Under the pieces are notes generated by a model. That model saw only the letters and a program-made list of their open reading frames with translations. It searched no databases and was not told where the DNA came from. The position numbers were made by a program, and so were the translations under genes. From positions 372,001 to 436,000 of the forward strand of contig OZ245876.1 of the NCBI GenBank assembly GCA_965229445.1: DNA of 64,000 bases, read 5' to 3'. Positions 34,977 to 43,985 of the stretch are shown one piece after another (within the stretch, counting starts at the first letter, position 1; each line of letters opens with the position of its first letter). The DNA is from Owenweeksia sp965229445 (GTDB taxonomy: Bacteria; Bacteroidota; Bacteroidia; Flavobacteriales; Schleiferiaceae).

Positions 34977-35760
34977 AGGTGGAGAAGATTGCCAGAATAC
35001 CCACTATGAAGCAATAAAGGGCAAAGTAGTTGAGACTGGAGCGCCGAACTATATCTAGCATCCAGGAGCAAGCCCATAAGCCGGTGAAAAATGCTCCGCC
35101 GAATCCAAGCATTAGGTGCATCGGCTGAATATAATCTACGGCAAATGCACCGTCCATCACATCCTTGGCAATTTTACCGAAAATCAGGGGTACCACCATA
35201 AGGAAAGAGAATCTTGCGGCTCGTGTTTTATCCATACCTAGCAGCAAGCTGGTAGATATGGTAGCTCCACTGCGGCTGATGCCAGGCAGAATTGCTATTG
35301 CTTGTGCAATGCCGATAATGATGGCCCTAGACCAGTTTACCTTTTTTTCACCGGAACGAGCATTGTTGGCAAAAATCAGCAGTAAACCGGTAACAATAAG
35401 CATAGAACCCACCAATAAAACCTGTCCACCGAAGAAGCTTTCAATAAGATCCTCAAACACAAGACCCACTGCGGCTGCTGGAATCATCGAGATGATAATA
35501 TTCAGGCTGTAGTGAAACTCCTCATTATTTTTAAATCTAAAAAGGCCTCTAAAAATATCACCGATCTCTTTTCGAAAAATGATAATCGTGGCCAGAGCAG
35601 TTCCGAAGTGAACTACCACGGTGAAGAGAAGGCTCTCTTCCGGCAAACTATCGTCGCCAAAAATTGCCTTTGCGAGTTCCAGGTGGCCACTACTGCTCAC
35701 CGGGAGGAATTCTGTCAGTCCCTGAATTATACCCAGGAAAAGTGCTTCCAGTCTACCCAT
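34948..35760 (-). CDS. uppP: Undecaprenyl-diphosphatase
   Basis: The 270-residue integral membrane protein dephosphorylates undecaprenyl diphosphate to recycle the cell-wall lipid carrier. Signatures: GLTEFLPVSSSGHL at residues 14-27, and PGISRSGATIS near residue 165. About eight membrane helices. It overlaps DUF3098 by 8 bases upstream and truB downstream, a tight unit with ftsX. Confidence 0.95.
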   Translation of the reverse strand: MGRLEALFLGIIQGLTEFLPVSSSGHLELAKAIFGDDSLPEESLLFTVVVHFGTALATIIIFRKEIGDIFRGLFRFKNNEEFHYSLNIIISMIPAAAVGLVFEDLIESFFGGQVLLVGSMLIVTGLLLIFANNARSGEKKVNWSRAIIIGIAQAIAILPGISRSGATISTSLLLGMDKTRAARFSFLMVVPLIFGKIAKDVMDGAFAVDYIQPMHLMLGFGGAFFTGLWACSWMLDIVRRSSLNYFALYCFIVGILAIFSTFAFKWQIEV

Positions 35761-35992
35761 TGTTTTGAGAGTTTCCAGTTGTCATGATCGCATAAACTTC
35801 GATCAGGAGTCCGGCTAAGATAATGATTGGCGCAACAATTATTCTTCTAGCAGAAAAAATCTCAGGGTTAAAGACTTCAGGATCACTACTTCCTCCTCCA
35901 GCCATGAGGATATATCCTATAATGATAAGGATGATTCCTGAGAGCATTAGAATATAATTCTTGCGATTAAATATGAAGCCTTGTTTTTCCAT
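35753..35992 (-). CDS. DUF3098 family small membrane protein
   Basis: A 79-residue protein with two helices (YILMLSGIILIIIGYILMAG and IIVAPIIILAGLLIEVYAI) matching DUF3098 (PF11297), a Bacteroidota family. It sits between ftsX and uppP, an order common in this phylum, which suggests a link to the divisome or cell envelope. Function unknown. ATG at 35992, 3 bases after ftsX. Confidence 0.88.
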   Translation of the reverse strand: MEKQGFIFNRKNYILMLSGIILIIIGYILMAGGGSSDPEVFNPEIFSARRIIVAPIIILAGLLIEVYAIMTTGNSQNNG

Positions 35993-35995
35993 GGT

Positions 35996-36874
35996 TTAAA
36001 AATATAGCTGATCCGTAGTTAATTTTAGATACTTGCTAAGTGCAAAGAAGGTACAGGATAAAGAAATTAGTATTCCAGCCAGAAATATCCCCCCGAATAA
36101 TATGGCCAAATCTACCGTGCTTTGTAATTCACCAGCACCGGGAATTTTTTGACCTAAGTAATAAATCAAAACCGCTAAAAGCATACTGGCAATTATGGCT
36201 CCGTACAAGCCATGACGAAAACTTCTCCAAATAAATGGCATCCGTATAAAGGTCTTTGTAGCTCCAACCAGCTGCATGGTTTTTATGATAAAGCGCCTTG
36301 AATATATACTTAATCGAATAGAACTGTTAATGAGGCCAATCGCAATTAATGCAAGCAAAATACTTCCGGCTAGTAAAAACAAACTAATTCTTTCAATATT
36401 CTCATTCATGAGCTGAATCAGCGGTTTATCATATACAACCTCCTGGATAAAGCTTTCGGCCAAAAACTCTTCTTCCAGTTCAACGAGCTTTTGTTCATTT
36501 ACAAACTCAGCTTTCAATCGAATGTCAATACTATTTAGGAGGGGATTATAACCAAGAAACTCAACAAATTCTTCGTCTAATTCTTTCTTCAAAGCTTCTG
36601 CTGCTTCTTCCTTAGATACATATTCGGTGCTTTTTACATAGGGAGCAAACTCAAGTTTCTTCTGGAATTGACGGACCTCCATTTCAGGAGCTGAGTCGTC
36701 TAGCAGTAAAGTAATGGCAAAGTTTTCCCTCACCCCCCTGGCAATATTTCCGGCATTGAGTAGAAGAATGCCGAATATTCCTAATACAAAAAGCACCAGC
36801 GATATACTCACAATCACTGATAGATATGATGACCGAAGTCTTCGGCGGGTATATTTGTCTACAAACTTGCTCAA
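35996..36874 (-). CDS. ftsX: Cell division ABC permease FtsX
   Basis: The protein has the four-helix FtsX permease form: helix 1 after the SYLSVIVSISLVLFVLG segment, a large extracytoplasmic domain (ALLLDDSAPEMEV... to YDKPLIQ), then three C-terminal helices. It works with FtsE to control peptidoglycan hydrolysis at division; ftsE is not in the window. The frame is open to 37024, but residues before DKYTRRRLRSSYLS are atypical, so I start at TTG 36874 (292 residues), the usual length in this phylum. Confidence 0.88.
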   Translation of the reverse strand: MSKFVDKYTRRRLRSSYLSVIVSISLVLFVLGIFGILLLNAGNIARGVRENFAITLLLDDSAPEMEVRQFQKKLEFAPYVKSTEYVSKEEAAEALKKELDEEFVEFLGYNPLLNSIDIRLKAEFVNEQKLVELEEEFLAESFIQEVVYDKPLIQLMNENIERISLFLLAGSILLALIAIGLINSSIRLSIYSRRFIIKTMQLVGATKTFIRMPFIWRSFRHGLYGAIIASMLLAVLIYYLGQKIPGAGELQSTVDLAILFGGIFLAGILISLSCTFFALSKYLKLTTDQLYF

Positions 36875-37069
36875 GAAGCAGATTTTGAGGGCTAAAGTAT
36901 AAAATTTTATACCTGAGAATTGCCAAAGTCTCGTTAAAGCATAGTCTAATATTTTGCCAATCAGATATGCTACTCGCACCGTCCCATTCCAATCACCGGC
37001 AAGATTTATGAAGTACACAGGCAAAGCTGTGAAAAAACTTAACTTGCATCCTCCATAATATCAGGGATA

Positions 37070-37546
37070 ATGGGGCAAAAAAGAGCACTTTTTTTGATAA
37101 TGCCAGTAATCTTCCTGGCTGTTGCCGGATGCAAGGATGGTGTAAAATTTCCTTGGAGCAAGGATAAACCTCACGAAGCTGAGGTCACTGCCGATTCGCT
37201 CTCAGCGCTAAGCGATTCTGCCATTGCTGGCGATTTGTTAGATAGTACGGCAATGGTTCTGGAAGACAGCCTGGCTCAGATCGATGATCCTTCCAGTAGT
37301 GCAGAATCATCACCTCAGGTATCAAATACAAAGCAATGGCGTGTGGTAGTGAGTAGTATGCCCAGCCAGCAGTTGGCACAAAGATTTATAAGCAGACATG
37401 CTATTGAAGACGCAGACGTGCTTTATGTCGAAAGATTGAACACTTACCGTGTAGTACAAGCCAGTTTTCCCGAACTCAGCGATGCACAGGTAGAATTTGG
37501 ACTGATAAAATCTGATTTCCCAGAAGCCTGGTTGGTCTATTTCTAG
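37070..37546 (+). CDS. Lipoprotein with SPOR-like C-terminus
   Basis: The 158-residue protein has a lipobox ending LAVAGC, a low-complexity Asp/Ser linker (residues 40-85), and a C-terminal block (WRVVVSSM-S-QQLAQRFIS, YRVVQASFPELSDAQ) with a SPOR-like beta-alpha-beta pattern. SPOR domains bind denuded peptidoglycan at division sites. The assignment is by pattern only. It is divergent from ftsX and ends 1 base before the response regulator stop. Confidence 0.7.
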   Translation: MGQKRALFLIMPVIFLAVAGCKDGVKFPWSKDKPHEAEVTADSLSALSDSAIAGDLLDSTAMVLEDSLAQIDDPSSSAESSPQVSNTKQWRVVVSSMPSQQLAQRFISRHAIEDADVLYVERLNTYRVVQASFPELSDAQVEFGLIKSDFPEAWLVYF

Positions 37547-37547
37547 T

Positions 37548-37925
37548 TTAGGAGTCTCCTTTCTTCAACAATTTCTTAATTCTTGAAGAGAGCTCTTTAG
37601 GGCTAAAGGGTTTGGTCATATAGTCATCTGCTCCCAATTCAAATGCTTTTAGCACCGCATTTTCAGAATTAAGGGAGGTTAATAAGAGGACTGGTGCCTG
37701 AGAACCTCTTTCCTTAAGTATCTTTAGGAGTTCAAATCCACTGATAAAAGGCATCATTACGTCCGAAATAACGATATCGAACTTCTCGCTATCAATTTTT
37801 TCAATGGCCTTTTCCCCATCCTCCGCAGTCTCAACAATATAGCCTTCTTTGGTCAGCTTAAATGCCAGTGCGTCACGGATTAAGGGCTCGTCATCTACTA
37901 TGAGTATCTTTACTTTATCGCTCAT
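37548..37925 (-). CDS. CheY-like response regulator
   Basis: The 125-residue protein is a lone receiver domain: acidic pair D11/D12, phospho-acceptor D55 in ISDVMMPF, LLLTS, and the conserved lysine in YMTKPFSPKEL near residue 105. No output domain is attached, so it acts through a partner. A TATATTTG box lies upstream. It might pair with the kinase at 13 kb, which is only a guess. Confidence 0.92.
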   Translation of the reverse strand: MSDKVKILIVDDEPLIRDALAFKLTKEGYIVETAEDGEKAIEKIDSEKFDIVISDVMMPFISGFELLKILKERGSQAPVLLLTSLNSENAVLKAFELGADDYMTKPFSPKELSSRIKKLLKKGDS

Positions 37926-37966
37926 CTAGCTCGTGGTGTGTTCGAATTATCTCACAATTAGCGAAC

Positions 37967-37974
37967 CAAATATA
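37967..37974 (-). promoter_or_regulatory. -7 box TATATTTG of the response regulator
   Basis: Minus-strand TATATTTG fits TAnnTTTG and lies 41 bases before the ATG. Confidence 0.5.
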
Positions 37975-38049
37975 AACTTAATTAAACGACCTGATAGAAT
38001 AGATATTTAAAGATTAGCCAATTAGAAATTAACAATCGTGAAAAAAACC

Positions 38050-38802
38050 ATGCCATTCTTGAAGTCCCTTTCTGACATATTTCCCAAAAAGGGACAATTT
38101 AATTCCATAGAGAGAATTGTTGTGCTAAGTGGAGCAGGTATGAGTGCGGAAAGCGGATTGCGCACTTTCAGAGATAATGGTGGGCTGTGGGAAGAGTATA
38201 GCATTTATGAAGTAGCCACTCCCGAAGCGTGGCAAAGAGACCCTGATTTGGTGCTAAGGTTTTATAATGAACGCAGAAAACAATTGCTTGAAGTTAAACC
38301 CAATACTGCTCATGAGGCATTGGCCGAGCTTGAGGCGTATTTTGAAATTTCCATTGTGACTCAAAATGTTGATGATTTGCATGAAAGAGCAGGTTCTTCT
38401 GAGGTCCTGCACCTTCATGGGGAACTCATGAAAGCACGCAGTACGGGAAATGAGGCCAGAATTTATGACATCGAAGGTTGTGAGTTGAATATGGGTGACC
38501 TTTGTGAAGATGGCTTTCAGTTGAGGCCTCATGTTGTTTGGTTTGGTGAACCAGTGCCCATGATGCCTAAGGCAGAGAAAATTGTGAACAAGGCAGATTT
38601 GCTGCTGGTGATTGGTTCCTCCTTATCCGTGTATCCGGCTGCTGGACTGGTACACGCAGGCTCCCCTGGTACACCTGTAATCTTGATTGACCCGGGTAGT
38701 CCTGAGGTCTCAACGGGCTTAAATTTCCACCATATTCAGAAACCTGCAGGACAGGGTGTAGCAGAGTTTATACGGCTATTGCTGGGTAAGGATCAGGCTT
38801 AG
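38050..38802 (+). CDS. Sirtuin NAD-dependent deacylase (CobB/SIRT5-like)
   Basis: The sirtuin has GAGMSAESGLRTFRD (NAD binding, about residues 28-42), IVTQNVDDLHERAG (TQNxD, near residue 95) and the catalytic HLHGEL histidine. The YNERRKQ segment carries the Tyr-x-x-Arg pair typical of desuccinylase/demalonylase sirtuins such as SIRT5 and CobB. The four zinc cysteines are not evident, as in some bacterial members. It removes acyl groups from lysines. ATG 38050 is preferred; GTG 38038 would add four residues. Confidence 0.9.
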   Translation: MPFLKSLSDIFPKKGQFNSIERIVVLSGAGMSAESGLRTFRDNGGLWEEYSIYEVATPEAWQRDPDLVLRFYNERRKQLLEVKPNTAHEALAELEAYFEISIVTQNVDDLHERAGSSEVLHLHGELMKARSTGNEARIYDIEGCELNMGDLCEDGFQLRPHVVWFGEPVPMMPKAEKIVNKADLLLVIGSSLSVYPAAGLVHAGSPGTPVILIDPGSPEVSTGLNFHHIQKPAGQGVAEFIRLLLGKDQA

Positions 38803-38821
38803 GTTCATTAATATTATATTG

Positions 38822-38829
38822 TATATTTG
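38822..38829 (+). promoter_or_regulatory. -7 box TATATTTG of rimP-nusA-infB
   Basis: TATATTTG fits TAnnTTTG and lies 48 bases before the rimP ATG. The leader hairpin begins 12 bases further on. Confidence 0.55.
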
Positions 38830-38840
38830 CGCCGTATTTA

Positions 38841-38865
38841 AGAGGGGACGGGTGTCCCCTCTTTT
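38841..38865 (+). promoter_or_regulatory. Leader hairpin with U-run before rimP
   Basis: AGAGGGGAC (38841-38849) and GTCCCCTCT (38854-38862) form a nine-pair, mostly G-C stem with a four-base loop, followed by TTT at the stem's 3' side. It lies about one turn after the -7 box, so it is near the 5' end of the rimP-nusA-infB transcript. It could be an attenuator or a 5'-end stabiliser. Confidence 0.75.
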
Positions 38866-38876
38866 ATTACCCCTTA

Positions 38877-39341
38877 ATGATTGATCAGGAAAAATTAGGA
38901 GAGCTTGTTTCTGAGGCACTTAGCCAGGAGGAGGCTTTTCTTGTAGATATGCAGGTTGATTCTGATGCTAAAATCAGAATTGAAATTGACCGTTCAGGTG
39001 GGATTAACCTCAGTACTTTAACTAAGGTAAGTCGACTTATAGAAAGCGAGTTTGACCGAGATGAAGAAGATTATTCTCTAGAAGTAGCTTCACCCGGTGT
39101 AGGCACTCCCTTTAAGGTTTGGGAGCAGTATCCAGCTAATGTGGGTCGTGTAGTAAAAGTTAATCTCAAGGATGGATCAGAAATAAAAGGGGATATGATT
39201 TCTGCCGATGAAGGCAAAATCGTTCTTACCTGGAAGGAGCGTGTGCCAAAGGAAAAAGGCAAAGGAAAGCGCACCATAGAGGTGAGTAAGGAGATAGAAA
39301 TAAAGGATATACAACAGACTAAACTGGAAGTCAGATTTTAA
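38877..39341 (+). CDS. rimP: Ribosome maturation factor RimP
   Basis: The 154-residue RimP protein acts in 30S subunit assembly. An N-terminal alpha/beta domain (FLVDMQVDSDAKIRIEID, then LEVASPGVGTP near residue 75) is followed by an SH3-like domain (GRVVKVNLKDGSEIKGDM). The family's core SPG motif is present. First gene of rimP-nusA-infB, the usual order. Confidence 0.94.
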   Translation: MIDQEKLGELVSEALSQEEAFLVDMQVDSDAKIRIEIDRSGGINLSTLTKVSRLIESEFDRDEEDYSLEVASPGVGTPFKVWEQYPANVGRVVKVNLKDGSEIKGDMISADEGKIVLTWKERVPKEKGKGKRTIEVSKEIEIKDIQQTKLEVRF

Positions 39342-39352
39342 TTGGCTTAATA

Positions 39353-40588
39353 ATGGAGAATCAGGCTATAATTGAGAGTTTTTCGGAGTTTAAAGAAGAG
39401 AAGAATATTGACCGTGTTACCCTCATGGCAATATTGGAAGATGCTCTACGAAATCAATTAAAGAAAAAGTACGGCGATGATGAGAACTTTGACATCATTG
39501 TAAATCCCGATAAAGGGGATCTTGAAATTTGGAGAAATAGAATTATTGTGGCCGACGGTGAGGTAGAGGATGAGAACACCGAGATTGAATTAAAGGAAGC
39601 CTTAAAGATTGAACCCGATTTTGAAGTAGGAGAAGAAGTATCGGAAGAATTGAAGTTGATAGATCAGGGGCGTAGGTTTATTTTGGCCTTTCGCCAAAAT
39701 CTGGTGCAAAAGGTTCAGGAGCACGATAATGCCATTATTTATAAAAAGTATAAGGATCTCGAAGGCGAGATTATTGCCGGAGAAGTACATCATGTTCGTC
39801 CTCGGGCAGTGATAATTTACGATGATGATCAGAACGAATTAGTGCTGCCGAAGGACCAGCAAATACACAGCGATTATTTCCGCAAGGGCGATACCGTGCG
39901 TGCTGTAGTTAGTATGGTGGATTTACGCGGAACAAAACCGGTAATCATCCTGTCGCGCACCAGTCCTAAATTTCTTGAGAAGCTCTTTGAGCAGGAAATT
40001 CCTGAGGTTTTTGACGGTCTTATTATTGTTAAAAACGTAGTGCGTGAACCTGGTGATAAGGCAAAAGTTGCAGTGGAGTCCTACGATGATCGTATTGATC
40101 CAGTCGGAGCTTGTGTGGGGATGAAGGGAAGTCGCATTCACAGTATAGTGCGCGAACTTGGAAACGAGAATATTGATGTCATTAATTACACCAATAATAC
40201 TCAGCTCTATATTCAACGTGCCCTAAGCCCGGCCAAGATCACTACCATGAATATTGATGATGAAAATTCTAAGGTAGATGTATTTTTGAAGCCTGACCAG
40301 GTTTCACTGGCAATTGGAAAAAGAGGCTTGAACATCAAACTAGCTGGACAGTTAACGGGCTATGAGATTGATGTTTATCGTGATGTGGAAGAGGATGAAG
40401 ATGTTGAATTGACAGAGTTTGCCGATGAAATTGAAGGTTGGATCATCGAGGAACTTAAGAATAAAGGTTGTGATACAGCCAAAAGCGTGCTGGAACTTAC
40501 TACCGAAGATTTGGTAAGTCGCACGGACCTTGAGCAGGAAACCATCGACGAAGTGCGAAGGATCCTTAGGTCTGAATTTGAAGAATAA
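39353..40588 (+). CDS. nusA: Transcription termination/antitermination protein NusA
   Basis: The 411-residue NusA contains an N-terminal RNA polymerase-binding domain, an S1 domain around residues 130-200 (LEGEIIAGEVHHV), and two KH domains (DPVGACVGMKGSRIHSIVREL near residue 245 and LAIGKRGLNIKLA near residue 320). A short acidic C-terminal tail follows instead of the two long acidic repeats of E. coli. It lies 11 bases after rimP. Confidence 0.95.
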   Translation: MENQAIIESFSEFKEEKNIDRVTLMAILEDALRNQLKKKYGDDENFDIIVNPDKGDLEIWRNRIIVADGEVEDENTEIELKEALKIEPDFEVGEEVSEELKLIDQGRRFILAFRQNLVQKVQEHDNAIIYKKYKDLEGEIIAGEVHHVRPRAVIIYDDDQNELVLPKDQQIHSDYFRKGDTVRAVVSMVDLRGTKPVIILSRTSPKFLEKLFEQEIPEVFDGLIIVKNVVREPGDKAKVAVESYDDRIDPVGACVGMKGSRIHSIVRELGNENIDVINYTNNTQLYIQRALSPAKITTMNIDDENSKVDVFLKPDQVSLAIGKRGLNIKLAGQLTGYEIDVYRDVEEDEDVELTEFADEIEGWIIEELKNKGCDTAKSVLELTTEDLVSRTDLEQETIDEVRRILRSEFEE

Positions 40589-40603
40589 AAGAGAGTTAGT
40601 TAT

Positions 40604-43375
40604 ATGGCAGGAAAGTCTCTAAGACTTAGTCAGCTTGCAAAAGAGTGTAATACTGGTGTAAATACCCTGATCGAATTTCTTGAAGAAAAAGGTCTGGAAG
40701 GAAAGCTACGTCCCAATACAAAGATTGAGCAGGACTTCATACAGATGGCTTACGAGAAGTTTGCACCAGATATGGCCCGAAAAGAAGAGTCTGAAAAGGT
40801 CAGTCTGCAAAAGAAGGAAGAGAAAGAACTTCTAAGGGCAGAAGCCGAAGATAAAAGGGATACGGAAGTCATTAAGGCAAAATCCAGTGTCTCAGGTCCC
40901 AAGATGGTGGGTAAGATTGATCTTGATAAACCGAAGGTCAAAGAAGAGGAACCGGTTGAAGAAAAGCCTGAAGAGCCTGTCGCTGCGGTAGAACCTGAAT
41001 CCAAGGAAGATCAGGAAGATTCGGCCATCGAAACCACGGAAGCCAAAGATAAAGTTGAAGAACCAGCTGAGGCTGAAGAAGCTCCGGCGGTGGAGGCTAA
41101 GGAAGAAGTAGCTGAGGAAAAAGCTGAGGCAGAAGCAGAACAAGTGGAAGTGCCAACACCGGAACCTGAAATACCGGAGGTTGAGGCTTCAGCAGAGGAG
41201 GTGAAAGAAGAGGAGGAAGGAAAAGTTGAGGGAGACGAAGGCACTCATAAAACGCAATACACCAAATTAGAAGGTCCTAAATTCACCGGTGACAAAATTG
41301 ACCTTTCTAAATTCAACAAGCCTAAAAAGACGAAGGTTGCGAGCAGTGTAGAGGATAAATCGAAGTCTAAACCTAAGCGTAAACGCATTCGCACCGGAGC
41401 GGTTGATTCAGGTGATGGAAACAGAGGTAGACGAAGAGGAGGTAAGAAATCTGAACCGAAAAGAGAACTTACCGAAGAGGAAGTACAAAAGCAAATTAAA
41501 GAGACTTTAGAAAAGCTTACCGGCAGCAAAAAATCCAAGTCTTCCAAACTACGTCGGGAAAAACGTCAGGAACGTAGAGAGCAGGCTGAGCTTGAAGAGC
41601 AGCGCCTCGAGGAACAGGATAAAACCATCCAGGTTACTGAATTTGTTACCGCTAGTGAGCTGGCGAATATGATGGACGTAGGCGTTACGGAGATTATTTC
41701 TGCCTGTATGTCCCTGGGATTGATGGTAACTATGAACCAGCGTCTGGATGGGGAAACGCTTCAGATTGTTGCAGAAGAATTTGGTTACACGGTCGAGTTT
41801 GTCAGTGCGGACGTGACGGAAGCCATTGAAGAAGACGTAGATGACGAAGAGGATCTTAAAGCTCGTGCACCGATAGTTACGGTAATGGGTCATGTTGATC
41901 ATGGAAAGACATCATTGTTGGACTATGTTCGGAAAGCCAACGTTATTGCGGGCGAATCTGGTGGTATTACTCAGCACATCGGCGCATATTCTGTTGCGGT
42001 CAAAGATGATCAGAACATCACCTTCCTGGATACTCCCGGACACGAGGCTTTTACCGCTATGCGTGCCAGAGGAGCCAAGGTTACCGATGTTGCCATTATT
42101 GTGGTAGCTGCTGATGATGATGTGATGCCTCAAACCAAGGAAGCAATTAGTCACGCGCAAGCGGCTGGTGTACCTATTGTGTTCGCCATAAACAAGGTGG
42201 ACAGACCAACGGCAAACCCGGAAAAAATTAAAGAAACCCTCGCCGGAATGAACCTCCTGGTTGAGGATTGGGGGGGTAAAGTGCAGTCGCAGGATATCTC
42301 CGCAAAAACCGGGCAAGGCGTGGAAGAGCTGCTCGAGAAAGTCCTTCTGGAGGCAGAGCTCCTGGACCTAAAAGCAAATCCGGATCGCGCTGCCAGCGGA
42401 ACCGTGGTGGAGGCCTTGCTGGATAAAGGACGTGGTTATGTGACTACCATCCTGGTACAGAACGGTACCCTTCGTATTGGTGATTATGTACTGGCCGGTC
42501 AGTATAGTGGCAAGGTCAGAGCTATGCTTGATGAACGAGGTCACCGTTTGGAGGAAACCGGACCATCACACCCGGTGAACATCCTTGGTTTGGATGGAGC
42601 TCCTCAGGCGGGCGATAAGTTTGTAGTTATGAACGATGAACGCGAGGCGAAAGCTATTGCGGCTAAGCGTACGCAACTGCAACGAGAGCAAAGTGCCAGA
42701 AGTCAGAAGAACTTAACCCTCGAAGAAATTGGTCGTCGATTGGCCATTGGAGACTTCCAGGAGTTGAATGTCATTGTGAAAGGTGATGTGGATGGTTCGG
42801 TTGAGGCGCTTTCTGATTCACTCCAGAAATTGAGCACCGACGAAATTCAAGTGAATATCATTCATAAGGCGGTTGGTCAGATTAGTGAATCGGATATTCT
42901 CCTGGCTACGGCATCAGATGCAATCATTGTAGGCTTTCAGGTTCGCCCTTCCGCCAATGCACGAAAGTTGGCAGAAAAGGAACAGGTGGATGTGAGACTT
43001 TACTCCATTATCTACGATGCGATTAATGAGATTAAGGATGCCATGGAGGGAATGCTTTCGCCTGACTTCAAGGAGAAAATTACCTGTAACCTGGAAATCA
43101 GAGAAACGTTTAAAATTTCTAAGGTTGGAACCATTGCTGGATGCTATGTGTTGGATGGAACAATTACCAGAAACACAAATGTTCGTCTAATCCGTGACGG
43201 TGTGGTAGTTTATACTGGAAAATTGGGATCGCTCAAACGCTTTAAGGATGATGTTAAAGAGGTGTCTAAAGGTTATGAATGTGGTCTTAACATCGAGAAC
43301 TTTAATGACCTTAAGATAGGTGACCAAATAGAAGGGTTTGAGCAGGTAGAGGTGAAGAAAACTCTAAGTTCTTAA
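40604..43375 (+). CDS. infB: Translation initiation factor IF-2
   Basis: The 923-residue GTPase delivers initiator tRNA to the 30S subunit. Residues 1-55 are an IF2-N domain (LSQLAKECN...). A long acidic, low-complexity linker rich in Glu, Ala and Pro (about 85-230) follows, then a basic block. The GTPase starts near residue 425 with G1 GHVDHGKTS, G3 DTPGH and G4 NKVD; domains II-IV complete the protein (C-terminal EIRETFKISK, GTIAGCYVL). It lies 15 bases after nusA. Confidence 0.96.
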   Translation: MAGKSLRLSQLAKECNTGVNTLIEFLEEKGLEGKLRPNTKIEQDFIQMAYEKFAPDMARKEESEKVSLQKKEEKELLRAEAEDKRDTEVIKAKSSVSGPKMVGKIDLDKPKVKEEEPVEEKPEEPVAAVEPESKEDQEDSAIETTEAKDKVEEPAEAEEAPAVEAKEEVAEEKAEAEAEQVEVPTPEPEIPEVEASAEEVKEEEEGKVEGDEGTHKTQYTKLEGPKFTGDKIDLSKFNKPKKTKVASSVEDKSKSKPKRKRIRTGAVDSGDGNRGRRRGGKKSEPKRELTEEEVQKQIKETLEKLTGSKKSKSSKLRREKRQERREQAELEEQRLEEQDKTIQVTEFVTASELANMMDVGVTEIISACMSLGLMVTMNQRLDGETLQIVAEEFGYTVEFVSADVTEAIEEDVDDEEDLKARAPIVTVMGHVDHGKTSLLDYVRKANVIAGESGGITQHIGAYSVAVKDDQNITFLDTPGHEAFTAMRARGAKVTDVAIIVVAADDDVMPQTKEAISHAQAAGVPIVFAINKVDRPTANPEKIKETLAGMNLLVEDWGGKVQSQDISAKTGQGVEELLEKVLLEAELLDLKANPDRAASGTVVEALLDKGRGYVTTILVQNGTLRIGDYVLAGQYSGKVRAMLDERGHRLEETGPSHPVNILGLDGAPQAGDKFVVMNDEREAKAIAAKRTQLQREQSARSQKNLTLEEIGRRLAIGDFQELNVIVKGDVDGSVEALSDSLQKLSTDEIQVNIIHKAVGQISESDILLATASDAIIVGFQVRPSANARKLAEKEQVDVRLYSIIYDAINEIKDAMEGMLSPDFKEKITCNLEIRETFKISKVGTIAGCYVLDGTITRNTNVRLIRDGVVVYTGKLGSLKRFKDDVKEVSKGYECGLNIENFNDLKIGDQIEGFEQVEVKKTLSS

Positions 43376-43391
43376 GAATTATCCATACCAC

Positions 43392-43817
43392 CTATTGGGC
43401 TTGTTTAATGCTCGGGGGTTTAATCATGGACCTTACCACAAAACCGCTGCCGTAATTTTTTACCACGGTTTTGAGAAATTTCTCGGCTTCCAGCCTGGTG
43501 CGGAAATCGCCTATTTGCAGTTTGTATTCAGGAGCGTCATATACGGTATATGCCTGAGCATCTGGAAAGGTGGATAGAAACTGAGCCTTTCGTTTGAGAA
43601 GTTCCGCCTTTCGTCCATTATAAATTTGTACCCGATAGCCAGGAAATTCATTAGAAGCCATTTTCATCTTTAAATATCGCTGCCGTAGGTCCTCAATACC
43701 ATCTTCAGACACTATTTCAAGCTGTCCATTTGGTAAAGAATCATTGATTTGCGCATGCAGATCCGCACTCGCTATGGTCACAATTATTGCTGCTGAAATG
43801 TGAAGTATCTTTCTCAA
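43392..43817 (-). CDS. SPOR-domain secreted protein
   Basis: The 141-residue protein has a signal peptide ending SADLHAQ and, from about residue 60, a SPOR-type domain (YRVQIYNGRKAELLKRKAQF, then YTVYDAPEYKLQIGDFRT). SPOR domains bind septal peptidoglycan lacking stem peptides. The start is TTG at 43817, as no ATG occurs in the signal region. It converges with infB, whose stop is 16 bases away. Confidence 0.82.
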   Translation of the reverse strand: MRKILHISAAIIVTIASADLHAQINDSLPNGQLEIVSEDGIEDLRQRYLKMKMASNEFPGYRVQIYNGRKAELLKRKAQFLSTFPDAQAYTVYDAPEYKLQIGDFRTRLEAEKFLKTVVKNYGSGFVVRSMIKPPSIKQAQ

Positions 43818-43941
43818 TTTTAACTAGTTTGAGTTAATCTCTGACTTTGCAAAGGTGCTAGACTTATCCTCTAAATTTATTTAGAACGGTTTTAAATTGA
43901 TTGCCAGTCATGGCGGGCGATGGCAGAATAGCTTAATGTTT

Positions 43942-43949
43942 TAAATTTG
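43942..43949 (+). promoter_or_regulatory. -7 box TAAATTTG of the act-cox operon
   Basis: TAAATTTG fits TAnnTTTG and lies 36 bases before the preferred actA ATG at 43986; it overlaps the ATG at 43947, which argues against that earlier start. Confidence 0.6.
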
Positions 43950-43985
43950 CCCGCGAAGATCGATTGGCTTTATATGCTATTTCAC

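Noticed and set aside
36875..37024. N-terminal extension of FtsX
   Set aside because: The extra ~50 residues are not FtsX-like and would precede the normal start of the family; TTG 36874 fits its length.
40750..41902. Antisense frames inside infB
   Set aside because: They arise from the repetitive Glu/Ala/Lys codons of the IF-2 linker; no start context or conserved motif supports them.
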